From: Arcobacter cloacae
Lineage (GTDB): Bacteria > Campylobacterota > Campylobacteria > Campylobacterales > Arcobacteraceae
Length of the DNA stretch: 64,000 nt
Direction of reading: 5' to 3'
Assembly (NCBI RefSeq): GCF_013201935.1
Contig: NZ_CP053833.1
Span: forward strand, 1,054,001 to 1,118,000
Position 1 is the first letter of the stretch. Each line of letters starts with the position of its first letter. This document shows, piece by piece, positions 1 to 8,637 of this stretch. Under the pieces are notes generated by a model that was not told the origin of the DNA, did not search any database, and worked only from the letters and a program-made list of their open reading frames with translations. The translations under genes and the position numbers were made by a program.

Positions 1-327
1 AAAAGACTTATAAAAGTTTTAGATAAAAATAGACTTATATTTCCTGATTTTAATGGAAATGGAATTTTACACTCGGTTGGAGATATATTATCAAATCCTA
101 ATGTTGGTTTATTGGTTATTGATTTTTCAAAAGATATAAGAATTAAAATAAATGGTAAAGCAAAAATCATAGATGATAAAGAGATAATTTCAAGTTATTT
201 GGATTATTTTGACTCTTTTAATTTTTCAAGATTGATAGAAGTAGAGATAGATTATGTTATACCAAATTGTTCAGCAAATTTAAGTGTAGTAAGAGACTCT
301 ATCTTGGATAAAGGAAATAAAGTCTAA
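1..327 (+). CDS. Pyridoxamine 5'-phosphate oxidase (PNPOx)-like FMN-binding protein, 3' part
   Basis: The frame is open from base 1 to a TAA at 325-327, so only the C-terminal ~108 residues are inside the window. The visible part contains VLDKNRLIFPDFNGNG followed by ILSNPNVGLLVIDF and RIKINGKAKI. This is the typical strand order of the split-barrel flavoproteins of the PNPOx-like family, often called general stress or pyridoxamine oxidase-like proteins. They bind FMN or a related cofactor in the cytoplasm, and most have no known substrate. It is the first of three split-barrel proteins in the window. The family call is fairly safe; the reaction is unknown. Confidence 0.75.
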   Translation, partial: KRLIKVLDKNRLIFPDFNGNGILHSVGDILSNPNVGLLVIDFSKDIRIKINGKAKIIDDKEIISSYLDYFDSFNFSRLIEVEIDYVIPNCSANLSVVRDSILDKGNKV

Positions 328-359
328 AATACACTTTCAAATAATCAAAAGGAAAGTTT

Positions 360-1604
360 ATGCCATTTTCTAACTTAGGTCTTAATCAAAGAATAAATAA
401 AGCACTTAAAGAAAATGCTTATAAAAATCCAACTTCAATTCAAGAAAAAGTAATTCCTTTAATCTTAGAAAAAAAAGATATTATGGCAAAAGCACAAACT
501 GGTAGTGGAAAAACTGCTAGTTTTGTTTTGCCTATATTAGAACTTTTTTTTAATAAACATGAAGAAACAAAAGAAAAAACAAAAGCAAAAATTTCTACTT
601 TGGTACTTACACCAACAAGAGAACTAGCTCTTCAAGTATCAAAAGCTTTTACTGATTTTTCCATAAATTTTGAAAATAAACCAAAAGTTGTGACTGTTAT
701 TGGTGGAGAAAGCCTTACTCAACAGCTTTTAGATATTCAAAAAGGTTGTGATATAGTTGTTGCAACCACGGGAAGATTACTTGATATTTTAGATAAAAAG
801 CAAATAAATTTGTCAAATATTGAATTTTTTGTTTTAGATGAAGCAGATAAAATGCTTGATTTAGGATTTGAAGCAGAACTTGAAGAACTTTTAAAATCTC
901 TTCCAAAAAATAGACAAAATCTTCTTTTTTCTGCAACTTATCCACAAAAGATGCTAAATATTGCTTCAAAAATTACTACAAAAGCTTTAGAAGTTTTTAT
1001 AGAAGATGAAACGCAAACAGTTCAAACTATAAATCAACGAGTAATAACTGTAAATAAAGAGAATAGAAGTGCACTTTTAAGATATCTAATACAAAACAAT
1101 GATTGGGAACAAATACTTGTTTTTATGGCTAATAAACGCTCTTGTGACAATATAGCTTTTAAATTTAGAAAATATGGCTTAAATGCTGAATCTTTTCATG
1201 GAGATTTACTTCAAGATGAAAGAAATGATACTTTAGAGGATTTTAAAAATAAGAAAATTAATATTTTATTTAGTACAGATATTGCTGCACGTGGACTTCA
1301 CATAGATGATATTTCTTGTGTTATAAATTTTGATTTACCACGCTCACTTGCTGATTATGTTCATAGAATTGGAAGAACAGGACGAGCTGGAAAAAGTGGA
1401 GATGCTATCTCTTTTATAGGATTAGAGGATTTTGAACATTTTGCTTTGATAGAAAAACGATGTGAAATAAAACTTGAAAAAGAGCAAATAAAAGGCTTTG
1501 AACTAATAGGTGAAGTAATTAAAAAACAAAAAGGAAATGAACCTATAAAAGGCAAAAGAAAAAGTAAAAAAGATAAGTTAAGAGAACAAGCTTTAAAAGA
1601 CTAA
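360..1604 (+). CDS. DEAD-box ATP-dependent RNA helicase (RhlE-like)
   Basis: This 414-residue protein carries the DEAD-box core in order: Q-motif region at 21-28, Walker A AQTGSGKT at 45-52, PTREL at 85-89, TTGR at 136-139, DEAD at 160-163, SAT at 191-193, ARGLHIDD near 309-317 and HRIGRTGR at 335-342. The tail from ~390 is lysine-rich, as in RhlE-type helicases that unwind structured RNA during ribosome assembly or cold adaptation. Motif Ib reads TTGR rather than the usual TPGR. An AAAGGAAAG ribosome site precedes the ATG. Its 3' end overlaps the convergent gene by 4 bases. Which paralogue (RhlE, CsdA or SrmB) cannot be decided here. Confidence 0.95.
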   Translation: MPFSNLGLNQRINKALKENAYKNPTSIQEKVIPLILEKKDIMAKAQTGSGKTASFVLPILELFFNKHEETKEKTKAKISTLVLTPTRELALQVSKAFTDFSINFENKPKVVTVIGGESLTQQLLDIQKGCDIVVATTGRLLDILDKKQINLSNIEFFVLDEADKMLDLGFEAELEELLKSLPKNRQNLLFSATYPQKMLNIASKITTKALEVFIEDETQTVQTINQRVITVNKENRSALLRYLIQNNDWEQILVFMANKRSCDNIAFKFRKYGLNAESFHGDLLQDERNDTLEDFKNKKINILFSTDIAARGLHIDDISCVINFDLPRSLADYVHRIGRTGRAGKSGDAISFIGLEDFEHFALIEKRCEIKLEKEQIKGFELIGEVIKKQKGNEPIKGKRKSKKDKLREQALKD

Positions 1605-2329
1605 ATAGTCTTATAAAGCATAGCTATTAGAATAACAATATTCAAAAGAAGAATAAATTTTTTATAAGAGGTAGCTTTAGTAAGATTTTTTGCTTTTATT
1701 CCAAAATAGACTCCAATAAGTGAAGCAATACCAACAATAGCACCTTCTTGATATAACATCAATCCTTGTAAAGATTGAGAAATAAATCCTGCAATTGATG
1801 AGAATATTACAAAAAATAGTCCTAATGCTGTTGCCATTTTTAAGTCATATTTTAAAAATCCAACTAAAATAGGAGTTAATAAAATAGAACCTCCAACTCC
1901 AATACTCATAGCTACTATTCCTATGAAAAAACCAATTATTAAAAGAATAAATCTATTTTGAGATTTTGGTTGGGCTTCTTGAGAAGCTGGTGAATAAAAA
2001 ATTCTAACTATAGAAAATACTAAAATTAGTATAAAAAGATATTGTAAAAATTCATTTGAAACATTTGAAACAATAAATCCACTTTGAAGTCCACCAATAA
2101 AGCCACCAATTCCTATAATTGTTCCATCTTTTAAAACTTCTTTGGCTTTTTTTGCATTTAAAAAAGAGCCATAAATAGATGAAAAAACCATTTGCATTAC
2201 TGAGATTGCAACAGCTTCTTTCATGACAAAACCGCTCATTAAAAGAAGAGGTACTAAAATCATACCTCCTCCGACTCCAAAAAAACCAGAGATAAATCCT
2301 GTTATTATTCCAAATATTGCTAATTCCAA
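1601..2329 (-). CDS. Sulfite exporter TauE/SafE family membrane protein
   Basis: This 242-residue polytopic protein has the family's internal duplication. Each half carries a glycine-rich motif: GFISGFFGVGGGMILVPLLL near residue 11 and GIVAMSIGVGGSILLTPIL near residue 136. TauE/SafE proteins move small anions, including sulfite, sulfoacetate and other organosulfur compounds, across the inner membrane. About seven to eight hydrophobic segments are visible. The gene is the last of a minus-strand operon, two bases after cysE, which fits a role in sulfur handling. The transported substrate cannot be read from sequence. Confidence 0.88.
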   Translation of the reverse strand: MELAIFGIITGFISGFFGVGGGMILVPLLLMSGFVMKEAVAISVMQMVFSSIYGSFLNAKKAKEVLKDGTIIGIGGFIGGLQSGFIVSNVSNEFLQYLFILILVFSIVRIFYSPASQEAQPKSQNRFILLIIGFFIGIVAMSIGVGGSILLTPILVGFLKYDLKMATALGLFFVIFSSIAGFISQSLQGLMLYQEGAIVGIASLIGVYFGIKAKNLTKATSYKKFILLLNIVILIAMLYKTI

Positions 2330-2331
2330 AA

Positions 2332-3090
2332 TTATGCTTCTTTTTTCTTAATAGAGTTCATAGCTTCTATAAAATTGTTATATTCAGCTTCAAGTTTTTT
2401 ATCTTTTTCACTAACATCTATTCCATCTTCTTCTTTTAGTGCAACTTCAACAACATGAATTCTTTCAAGAAGATATTTAAACATCTCTTTATTAATATCA
2501 GGTAAGTCTCCATGTGCCATTTTACAGTTTTTGTTATCTCTTCTAATTATTTTAGCAGGAACTCCAACAGCAGTTGAATTATCAGGAACATCACAAACTA
2601 CAACTGAGTTAGCTCCAATTTTACAATTAGCTCCAATTGTAATATTCCCTAAAACTTTTGCACCACTTCCTATAACAACATTTGATTTAATAGTAGGATG
2701 TCGTTTCCCTTTATCAAGGCTCACTCCACCTAAAGTTACACCTTGATAGATTAAAACATCATCTTCAACAATAGCAGTTGCTCCAATAACAACTCCAATA
2801 GCATGGTCTATAAAAACTCTTCTGCCAATAGTTGCTGCTGGATGAATATCAGTTTTTGTGAAAATTGAGGTAATTCCTACTAATGCCCTTGCTAATTTTT
2901 TCCAACCTTTATTATAAAGTCTATTTGCAACTCTATGGTTTATAATTGCCCAAACACCTGGATAGTTAAAAAATAGTTCAAAACTAGAATCCAAAGCAGG
3001 GTCATTTAATTTTGGAACAGAAAAATCCTCTTTTATTTGTTGCCATAATGAGATTTTTTCACTACTTTGATTTATTTCATCACTCGTCAT
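2332..3090 (-). CDS. cysE: Serine O-acetyltransferase
   Basis: CysE acetylates L-serine with acetyl-CoA, the first step of cysteine synthesis. The 252-residue protein has the N-terminal helical domain (residues ~10-90) and then a left-handed beta-helix of hexapeptide repeats. It includes DIHPAATIGRRVFIDHA, GVVIGATAIVEDDVLIYQGVTLGG and KRHPTIKSNVVIGSGAKVLG, with the catalytic Asp/His region intact. A C-terminal helical extension of ~50 residues follows the hexapeptide domain. Its start lies 11 bases inside the end of speA, so it is translationally coupled in the operon. The cysE-speA order is conserved in Campylobacter. Confidence 0.95.
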   Translation of the reverse strand: MTSDEINQSSEKISLWQQIKEDFSVPKLNDPALDSSFELFFNYPGVWAIINHRVANRLYNKGWKKLARALVGITSIFTKTDIHPAATIGRRVFIDHAIGVVIGATAIVEDDVLIYQGVTLGGVSLDKGKRHPTIKSNVVIGSGAKVLGNITIGANCKIGANSVVVCDVPDNSTAVGVPAKIIRRDNKNCKMAHGDLPDINKEMFKYLLERIHVVEVALKEEDGIDVSEKDKKLEAEYNNFIEAMNSIKKKEA

Positions 3091-4891
3091 AATAACTCCA
3101 TATAGTTTTTAAATAACTATTCTCATTTAAATATTTTTCTAAAACTTCATAAATCTCTTTTGATAAATTTTTATTTAAAATAGTTTTTATTTCATCTGTA
3201 TCATAATCTATATCTTCAAGAATATCCATGATTTTTTGAGACTCTAAAATTTTTTCTAAAACAACTTTTCCATCTTTAAAAACAATATTAACTTCAGTTG
3301 GATGAGAGAAAAGATTGTGTTTCATTCCTAGTGTATCTTGATAAGCTCCCACATTGAAAAAACCTAAGAAATAATCCTCTTTATTTAGATTTACATCATG
3401 TAAATATAGAGGTTTTTTTAAATCAAAAGGTAATTCTCCATCACTATCACAAGTAATATCCCATAAAGAAGCACTCCTTGTAGGTTTTTTATCAAGATGT
3501 GTTATTGGCATAATTGGAAACTCTTGGTCAATTCCCCAATAATCAGGAAGCGATTGAAATAAAGAGAAATTTAAAAGATATTTTTCTTGAATATTTTCAT
3601 CTAATTTTTTAAGTTCCTCATAATCATCAATTTCAAGTAATGAAATAGCTTTTTTGATAATTTGATGAGTTAAAATTTCAGCATTTGATCTATCTTGTAA
3701 ATCAATATATCCTAAATCAAATAGCGTTAATAATGATTCCATATGGTCAATACTATCATGCATAAACTCATATGCATTTCTTTTTGTCATATCGTTAAAT
3801 AGGTCATTTAACTCTTGAATTAAAGGAGGATTATTCTCTTTTAGATTTAAATGGTCAAGTTCATATTCAGCAGAAAATAGTTCTAATACAGGAGTGATTA
3901 AAACAGTTGAAGCAGCACTTATAAATCTTCCTGATTCAGTGAAAATATTTGGCTCATCAACACCTTTTTGTTTTGCAATCTCTTTTAATGTAAATACAAC
4001 ATCATTTGCAAATTCAGATAAAGAGTAGAATCTTGTTCTTTCATAGGCACTATATTCAACAGCTAAACCACCACCAATATTAATTGATTTTAAATTTATT
4101 GCTCCTAAATTTTTAAGTTCAGCATAAATATGTCCTGATTCTCTTAATGCTTTTTTCAAAGGTTTAATAGAGTTCATAGCAGAACCAATATGAAAGTGAA
4201 TCATAGTTAAATATTTAACTAAATCTGTATCTTCCATAAGTTCATAAGCTTCTAAAATTTCAGTTGAAGTAAGACCAAATTTAGAGTTTATTCCTCCACT
4301 TTTTGCCCATAAACCACTTCCTCCGCTATGAAGTCTAACTCTTAATCCAATATTTGGACAAGCAAGCTTTGTTTCATTTAATACTTCTACAATCATTTCA
4401 AGCTCATTTAAACCTTCAATGATAATAGTTATGTTATGTCCCATACTTTTAGCAATAAAACATAAATGAATCATCTCTTTATCTTTAAATCCATTTATAG
4501 TTATTGGTGAACCCATATTATTGTAAGTCATTGCTATAATTAATTCGGCTTTACTTCCAGCTTCTAATCCATAGTTATATTTTTTACCCATTGCAACTAA
4601 AGGATGAATAAAGTTTGGTAGTTGATTAACTTTTAAAGGAAAAACAGCATTAAAATTCCCTTTATAATCATACTCTTTTATACTTGCATTAAACGTATCA
4701 TAAAGAGTTGTGATTTGTTTATTTGTAATATGTGGAAATCTAAGAAGTAAAGGTCCTTTAAAATCCTGTTTCCTTATATCTTTAACAATTGAAATTAATG
4801 AAGGTTTACAATCATAATTAACCTTTGCTAATCCATCTTCAATAATAAAATTACCATCACTCCAGATGTCTATTCCATAGTTGTTGTTCAC
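3080..4891 (-). CDS. speA: Biosynthetic arginine decarboxylase
   Basis: The 603-residue protein matches the long PLP-dependent (fold III) arginine decarboxylase that makes agmatine for polyamine synthesis. Diagnostic stretches are YGIDIWSDG at the N terminus, VFPLKVNQ with the PLP-lysine candidate at ~residue 88, GLEAGSKAEL, LRVRLHSGGSGLWAKSGG, HFHIGSAM, INIGGGLAVEY, ESGRFI, and GAYQDTLGMKHNLFSHPTEV near the C terminus. The length is a little under the ~630-660 residues of enterobacterial SpeA. It sits two bases from hisS and overlaps cysE. Confidence 0.96.
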   Translation of the reverse strand: MNNNYGIDIWSDGNFIIEDGLAKVNYDCKPSLISIVKDIRKQDFKGPLLLRFPHITNKQITTLYDTFNASIKEYDYKGNFNAVFPLKVNQLPNFIHPLVAMGKKYNYGLEAGSKAELIIAMTYNNMGSPITINGFKDKEMIHLCFIAKSMGHNITIIIEGLNELEMIVEVLNETKLACPNIGLRVRLHSGGSGLWAKSGGINSKFGLTSTEILEAYELMEDTDLVKYLTMIHFHIGSAMNSIKPLKKALRESGHIYAELKNLGAINLKSINIGGGLAVEYSAYERTRFYSLSEFANDVVFTLKEIAKQKGVDEPNIFTESGRFISAASTVLITPVLELFSAEYELDHLNLKENNPPLIQELNDLFNDMTKRNAYEFMHDSIDHMESLLTLFDLGYIDLQDRSNAEILTHQIIKKAISLLEIDDYEELKKLDENIQEKYLLNFSLFQSLPDYWGIDQEFPIMPITHLDKKPTRSASLWDITCDSDGELPFDLKKPLYLHDVNLNKEDYFLGFFNVGAYQDTLGMKHNLFSHPTEVNIVFKDGKVVLEKILESQKIMDILEDIDYDTDEIKTILNKNLSKEIYEVLEKYLNENSYLKTIWSYYDE

Positions 4892-4893
4892 TG

Positions 4894-6135
4894 CTAAAAT
4901 TCCTCTAAATTTAAATTTTTTATCTCTTGTGTATTAATATTTTTTACATAAATAGTATTTGTTTTTAACTCATTTTCACCAATTAAAGCAACAATATTTG
5001 CCCCAAGCTTTTGGGCAATCCCAAAATGTTTACCAAAACTTCGTGGCGCGTATTCTACTAAAGTTTTTGTTGTTTTTCTCTTTTTATTTGCAACTTTTAT
5101 TACTGTATTAACTGAAATCTCATCTAACGCACCAATATATATCACATCTTGGTTACATTCGGGCATCTTTACAAGCTCTAATAATCTTTCAATTCCAATT
5201 GCAAATCCAACACCAGCAGTTGATTTCCCACCTAAAAACTCTACAAGTCTATCATATCTTCCACCACCTGCTATTGCACTTTGAGCTCCGATTTCATTAC
5301 TTACAAATTCAAATGCAGTTTTATTATAATAATCTAAACCTCTAACTAAATTCGAATCTACTTCATAAGAGATATTATTAAAATCCAAAATCTCTTTTAA
5401 TTTTTCAAAATCACTATCACAAGAATTACATAAATTATCAGTAATTTTTGGAGCATTGTTTAATAATAATTGACAGTTTTCATTTTTACAATCTAAAACT
5501 CTAATAGGATTTGTCAAAATCCTTCTATTACAGTCTTCACATAGCTGTTCTTTAAAAGTTGTTAAATGCTTAATAAGATTTTCTTTGTACGGAGGCATAC
5601 ACTCAGTACATCCTAAAGAGTTTAGTTTTAGAGTAAATCCTATACCAAAAAACTCAAGAATCTCTTTTATCATGATAATAATATTTGCATCCTCATAAAC
5701 AGAATTAATTCCAAATACTTCACATCCAAATTGATGGAATTCTCTAAGTCTTCCTTTTTGTGGTCTTTCATATCTAAACATTGGACCATAATAATACCAT
5801 TTATAGTTTCCACCAGCTCTATCAAGTTTCTTTTCTACAAAATATCTTACAACACCAGCTGTTCCTTCTGGTCTTAAACATACGTCATTTTCACCTTTAT
5901 CAATAAATTGATACATCTCTTTATTTACAATATCACTACTTTCTCCAACACTTCTTTTAAATAATGCTGTTTCTTCTAATAGGGGGGTTTCAATATACGA
6001 AAAACCATAATTTTTAGCAATTCTAGACGCATTTTCTATAAAATATGTAAATAAAGCACTCTCTTCATTTACAATATCTTTCATTCCTCTTAGGCTTTGA
6101 ATAGTTTTTGTATTTTTTATTTCATTACTTGCCAT
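4894..6135 (-). CDS. hisS: Histidine--tRNA ligase
   Basis: The 413-residue class II aminoacyl-tRNA synthetase charges tRNA-His. Class II motif 1 lies around the first 90 residues. Motif 2 is GPMFRYERPQKGRLREFHQFG. The histidine-specific loops are LVRGLDYYNKTAFEFV and AIAGGGRYDRLVEFLGG, and motif 3 is GVGFAIGIERLLEL. A cysteine-rich insertion (residues ~180-245, several CxxC pairs) is normal for this bacterial type. The C-terminal anticodon-binding domain is present. It overlaps tmk by 11 bases, so it is co-translated with the upstream gene. Confidence 0.97.
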   Translation of the reverse strand: MASNEIKNTKTIQSLRGMKDIVNEESALFTYFIENASRIAKNYGFSYIETPLLEETALFKRSVGESSDIVNKEMYQFIDKGENDVCLRPEGTAGVVRYFVEKKLDRAGGNYKWYYYGPMFRYERPQKGRLREFHQFGCEVFGINSVYEDANIIIMIKEILEFFGIGFTLKLNSLGCTECMPPYKENLIKHLTTFKEQLCEDCNRRILTNPIRVLDCKNENCQLLLNNAPKITDNLCNSCDSDFEKLKEILDFNNISYEVDSNLVRGLDYYNKTAFEFVSNEIGAQSAIAGGGRYDRLVEFLGGKSTAGVGFAIGIERLLELVKMPECNQDVIYIGALDEISVNTVIKVANKKRKTTKTLVEYAPRSFGKHFGIAQKLGANIVALIGENELKTNTIYVKNINTQEIKNLNLEEF

Positions 6136-6694
6136 TTATAAAATCCTCAATCTTTTTTTCTATCTCTTCAATTTTTAAACTAGCGTCTATAAAAATATGA
6201 TTAATACCTATTTTTTGGATAGTTTCTTTCATTCTATTTTGAATATTAATTAAATATTCGATTCCTCTTAATTCAATAGAGTCATTCTGTTTTTGTGATA
6301 ATCTAAATTTCAACTCAGAAGGTGTTAATTCAAGTAAAATTACATAATCTGGTAAAATATTTTGAGTTGCAATAAGATTTAATTCTATTAATTTATCAAG
6401 ATTTAATTGGTTTGCATAAGCAATTCCTGAAATCATTGATCTATCTGAAATAATTATTTTATCTTTATTGTTTTTTATAATCTCTTCTATATGTTCAGCT
6501 CTATCAGCTAAAAATAAAAACATCTCTGCAAGTTGAGATTTTGCTTCACCACCTAATGCCATGACTCTTAGTTTTGTTCCTAAAAGAGTTCCACCTGGCT
6601 CTTTTGTAAAAACTGCATTTGGAAAATTTTTTTTCAAAAGTTCTAATTGAGTAGATTTTCCAGCTGTATCAATACCTTCAATTACTACATACAT
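6125..6694 (-). CDS. tmk: Thymidylate kinase
   Basis: This 189-residue P-loop kinase phosphorylates dTMP to dTDP. The P-loop reads EGIDTAGKSTQ at residues 6-16, with Thr in place of the more common Gly. The DR(Y) motif reads ISDRSMISGIAYA, a variant I recall from other Campylobacterota. The LID region is short. It overlaps hisS by 11 and coaD by 10 bases. The family is secure; the variant P-loop and DRS motif are lineage features and not signs of decay. Confidence 0.94.
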   Translation of the reverse strand: MYVVIEGIDTAGKSTQLELLKKNFPNAVFTKEPGGTLLGTKLRVMALGGEAKSQLAEMFLFLADRAEHIEEIIKNNKDKIIISDRSMISGIAYANQLNLDKLIELNLIATQNILPDYVILLELTPSELKFRLSQKQNDSIELRGIEYLINIQNRMKETIQKIGINHIFIDASLKIEEIEKKIEDFINGK

Positions 6695-7170
6695 TCTAAT
6701 ACTTTTTTCGGAACTAAATGTTCAAATTTACCATTGAATCTGATAATTTCTCTTACAATTGTAGAACTAACAAAAGCATTTTCTAAAGTAGGCATAAGAT
6801 ATAAAGTCTCTATTTTTTTGTTTATTGATGAGTTTGCATATCCCATTTGTAGTTCAAATTCAAAATCAGAAACAGCTCTTAATCCTCTAATAATAGTATT
6901 TACTTTAAGTTCCGTAGCTAAATCAACAAGTAATGTGTCAAATCCTAAAACTCTAACACCTTCTATATCTTGCGTTGCAGCTTTAGCAAATAAAACTCTT
7001 TGTTCATGACTAAACATAGGTTTTTTTAGTTCACTTTTTGCAACAGCAATAATCACTTCATCAAAAATATTTGCAGCACGTTTTATAATATCTAAATGAC
7101 CATTTGTAATCGGGTCAAAAGTACCACTGTATATAGCTTTTCTATATGAATTAATATCACAATTTGACAT
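6685..7170 (-). CDS. coaD: Pantetheine-phosphate adenylyltransferase
   Basis: CoaD transfers AMP to 4'-phosphopantetheine, the penultimate CoA step. The 161 residues match the normal length. The nucleotidyltransferase motif is AIYSGTFDPITNGHLDII (T/HxGH form). The protein also has IIRGLRAVSDFEFELQMGYANSSI and the ISSTxxRE-like signature FVSSTIVREI. It lies three bases downstream of ubiX and overlaps tmk, in the middle of the minus-strand housekeeping operon. Confidence 0.97.
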   Translation of the reverse strand: MSNCDINSYRKAIYSGTFDPITNGHLDIIKRAANIFDEVIIAVAKSELKKPMFSHEQRVLFAKAATQDIEGVRVLGFDTLLVDLATELKVNTIIRGLRAVSDFEFELQMGYANSSINKKIETLYLMPTLENAFVSSTIVREIIRFNGKFEHLVPKKVLECM

Positions 7171-7173
7171 TTT

Positions 7174-7728
7174 TTATTCCCATCTTTTGTATAAATTATT
7201 CTCTATTTTTAATAAATCAAACCATTTTCCAATCAAAAACTTTTCCATATCTTCTAAGCTTTGTTGATTACTGTAATAACCCAATATAGGAGGTGCAATA
7301 GTAACACCTAATTTAGATAAAGTTAGCATATTTTTTAAAGCTATGGTACTAAAAGGCATCTCTCTTGGTGCTATTATTATTTCTCTTTTTTCTTTTAACA
7401 TCACACTAAAAGCTCTAGTGATTAGGGAATCAGATATTCCAACAGCACATTTTGCTAAAGTATTTTGTGAGCAAGGAAGAATAATCATTTTATCAACTTT
7501 GAATGAACCTGATGCAATACTAGCTCCAATATTTGAATCTTTAAAAATTGTTACATTTTTAAACTCTTTAAATATTTCATCTGTTGAAATATTATTTTCA
7601 AGTTTTAGTGCTTTTTTTGCACTTTTTGAAAAAACAGCAAACACTTCTATATTTTTAGGTATTTGTTTAATAAAATTTATACCCAAAATTGAGCCACTAG
7701 CACCTGAAATCGCAACAGTTATTTTCAA
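7174..7728 (-). CDS. ubiX: Flavin prenyltransferase
   Basis: UbiX attaches a dimethylallyl group to FMN to make prenyl-FMN, the cofactor of UbiD-type decarboxylases. The 184-residue Rossmann-like flavoprotein shows the N-terminal VAISGASGSILGINFI motif and the conserved PCSQNTLAKCAVGISDSLITRA and PREMPFSTIALKNMLTLSKLG segments. Translation starts at TTG (7728-7726), with an AAAGG site six bases upstream. It is the first gene of the operon running to tauE. The promoter must lie in the 7729-7929 interval shared with the divergent recombinase-like gene. Confidence 0.94.
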   Translation of the reverse strand: MKITVAISGASGSILGINFIKQIPKNIEVFAVFSKSAKKALKLENNISTDEIFKEFKNVTIFKDSNIGASIASGSFKVDKMIILPCSQNTLAKCAVGISDSLITRAFSVMLKEKREIIIAPREMPFSTIALKNMLTLSKLGVTIAPPILGYYSNQQSLEDMEKFLIGKWFDLLKIENNLYKRWE

Positions 7729-7929
7729 GAAAAACCTTTGATTTTAATATATGAAGAACGATAATATCAAAAAAAAACTTTCAATAATTTTAACTCTATT
7801 TTTATAGTTCTTTTAAGTTGTTGTTAATATTTCAAGTGATAACATATTGTATAAATATTATATATAAATATTAAACATAATGTTTAATAAAAAATATTTT
7901 AATATTACTTAATGTAAAAGGATTTATTT
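7729..7929. other. Divergent intergenic region between ubiX and the recombinase-like gene
   Basis: This ~200-base, extremely AT-rich gap should hold the promoters of the ubiX operon (leftward) and of the 7930 gene (rightward). Several TATA-like hexamers occur around 7848-7870, but I cannot fix the start points. The clear structural element is a perfect palindrome at 7869-7889. An AAAAGGA ribosome site at 7916-7922 lies seven bases before the ATG at 7930. I see no ORF or structural RNA. Confidence 0.6.
7869..7889. promoter_or_regulatory. Perfect 21-bp palindrome, candidate operator
   Basis: Arms TATTAAACAT and ATGTTTAATA are exact inverse complements around a single central A. The site lies 40 bases upstream of the start codon of the resolvase-fold gene at 7930, in the position of a promoter or operator. 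In AT-rich DNA short dyads are common, but two perfect 10-base arms containing a C and a G are less so. It may bind the adjacent protein, whose C terminus looks like a helix-turn-helix. That link is inference. Confidence 0.5.
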
Positions 7930-8565
7930 ATGTCAAAAATTTTTACTTATATTAGAAAAAATCAAAATAATGAAAAATATACTCAAATACAAGAAGAGTC
8001 TATAGAAAAATATATAAATAAACATAATCTTAAAATTGATAAAAAAATTGAAATTAATATTAGTACTCCTAATGAAGAGAAAAATATTTTACAACTTTTA
8101 GAAAATTGTGAAAAAAATTCCACTTTAATAGTTTCGAATTTAAATGTTTTTGGAAGATCAATAGAAACAATTTTAGAAATAGTAAAATTTTTATTATCAA
8201 ACAAAATTAGAATAATTGTAGCAGAACAAAATCTTGATTTATTAGATGACAAAGATATGTTAACTCAAATGATTTTAGGAGTTATAACAATGACTTTGAC
8301 TCTTGAAAAAGAATTAATGAGTTTAAGAACAAAAGAGGCTTTAACAGCTAAAAAGTTAAATGGTATAGCTTTAGGAAAACCAAAAGGAACTATTCAAAAA
8401 TCAAAATTTGATATGCAAAGAGATAAAATAGAAGAGCTTCTTTCTGTTGGATTAAGTGTTAGAAAAATATCAAAATTACTAGGTTACAATAATCATATAG
8501 GATTAAACAACTATGTAAAAAAAAGGGATATAAAAATTAATCTAAATAAGCTAAAAGATAATTAA
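7930..8565 (+). CDS. Serine recombinase-fold protein lacking the catalytic serine
   Basis: The 211-residue protein has the resolvase/invertase layout: an N-terminal catalytic-like domain, a long helix E with EKELMSLRTKEAL (~126-138), the hinge GIALGKPKGT (~145-154) and a C-terminal resolvase-type helix-turn-helix (~165-200, GLSVRKISKLLGY). The active site is altered. YIR keeps the first arginine (R9), but the usual YxRVS serine position is N11. The DRLGR motif reads NVFGR at 72-76, so Asp and the second Arg are lost while R76 remains. It is therefore unlikely to cut DNA and may act as a DNA-binding regulator. No flanking repeats or invertible segment are seen. Confidence 0.8.
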   Translation: MSKIFTYIRKNQNNEKYTQIQEESIEKYINKHNLKIDKKIEINISTPNEEKNILQLLENCEKNSTLIVSNLNVFGRSIETILEIVKFLLSNKIRIIVAEQNLDLLDDKDMLTQMILGVITMTLTLEKELMSLRTKEALTAKKLNGIALGKPKGTIQKSKFDMQRDKIEELLSVGLSVRKISKLLGYNNHIGLNNYVKKRDIKINLNKLKDN

Positions 8566-8627
8566 AAAAGCCTTTTTATAATGGTTTAAAAAAAATATAG
8601 TAAAATAAAAATTAATTAAAATTGAAT

Positions 8628-8631
8628 GGAG
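8628..8631 (+). promoter_or_regulatory. Ribosome-binding site that fixes the rplI start at GTG 8638
   Basis: GGAG at 8628-8631 lies six bases before GTG at 8638. Starting there gives a protein beginning [13 protein letters not shown], the canonical L9 N terminus. The in-frame ATG at 8626 overlaps this site and would add four foreign residues, so it is rejected as the start. Confidence 0.85.
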
Positions 8632-8637
8632 TTTATA

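Noticed and set aside
715-969. Reverse-strand open frame inside the DEAD-box helicase gene
   Set aside because: It covers the most conserved helicase motifs on the other strand and has no ribosome site; a shadow frame.
7930-8565. Recombinase gene as part of an invertible or mobile element
   Set aside because: The catalytic serine is missing, no flanking inverted repeats or cargo genes are seen, and both neighbours are conserved housekeeping operons.
8626-8637. ATG 8626 as the rplI start
   Set aside because: The ATG overlaps the GGAG that serves GTG 8638, and the extra MEFI residues are absent from L9 proteins.
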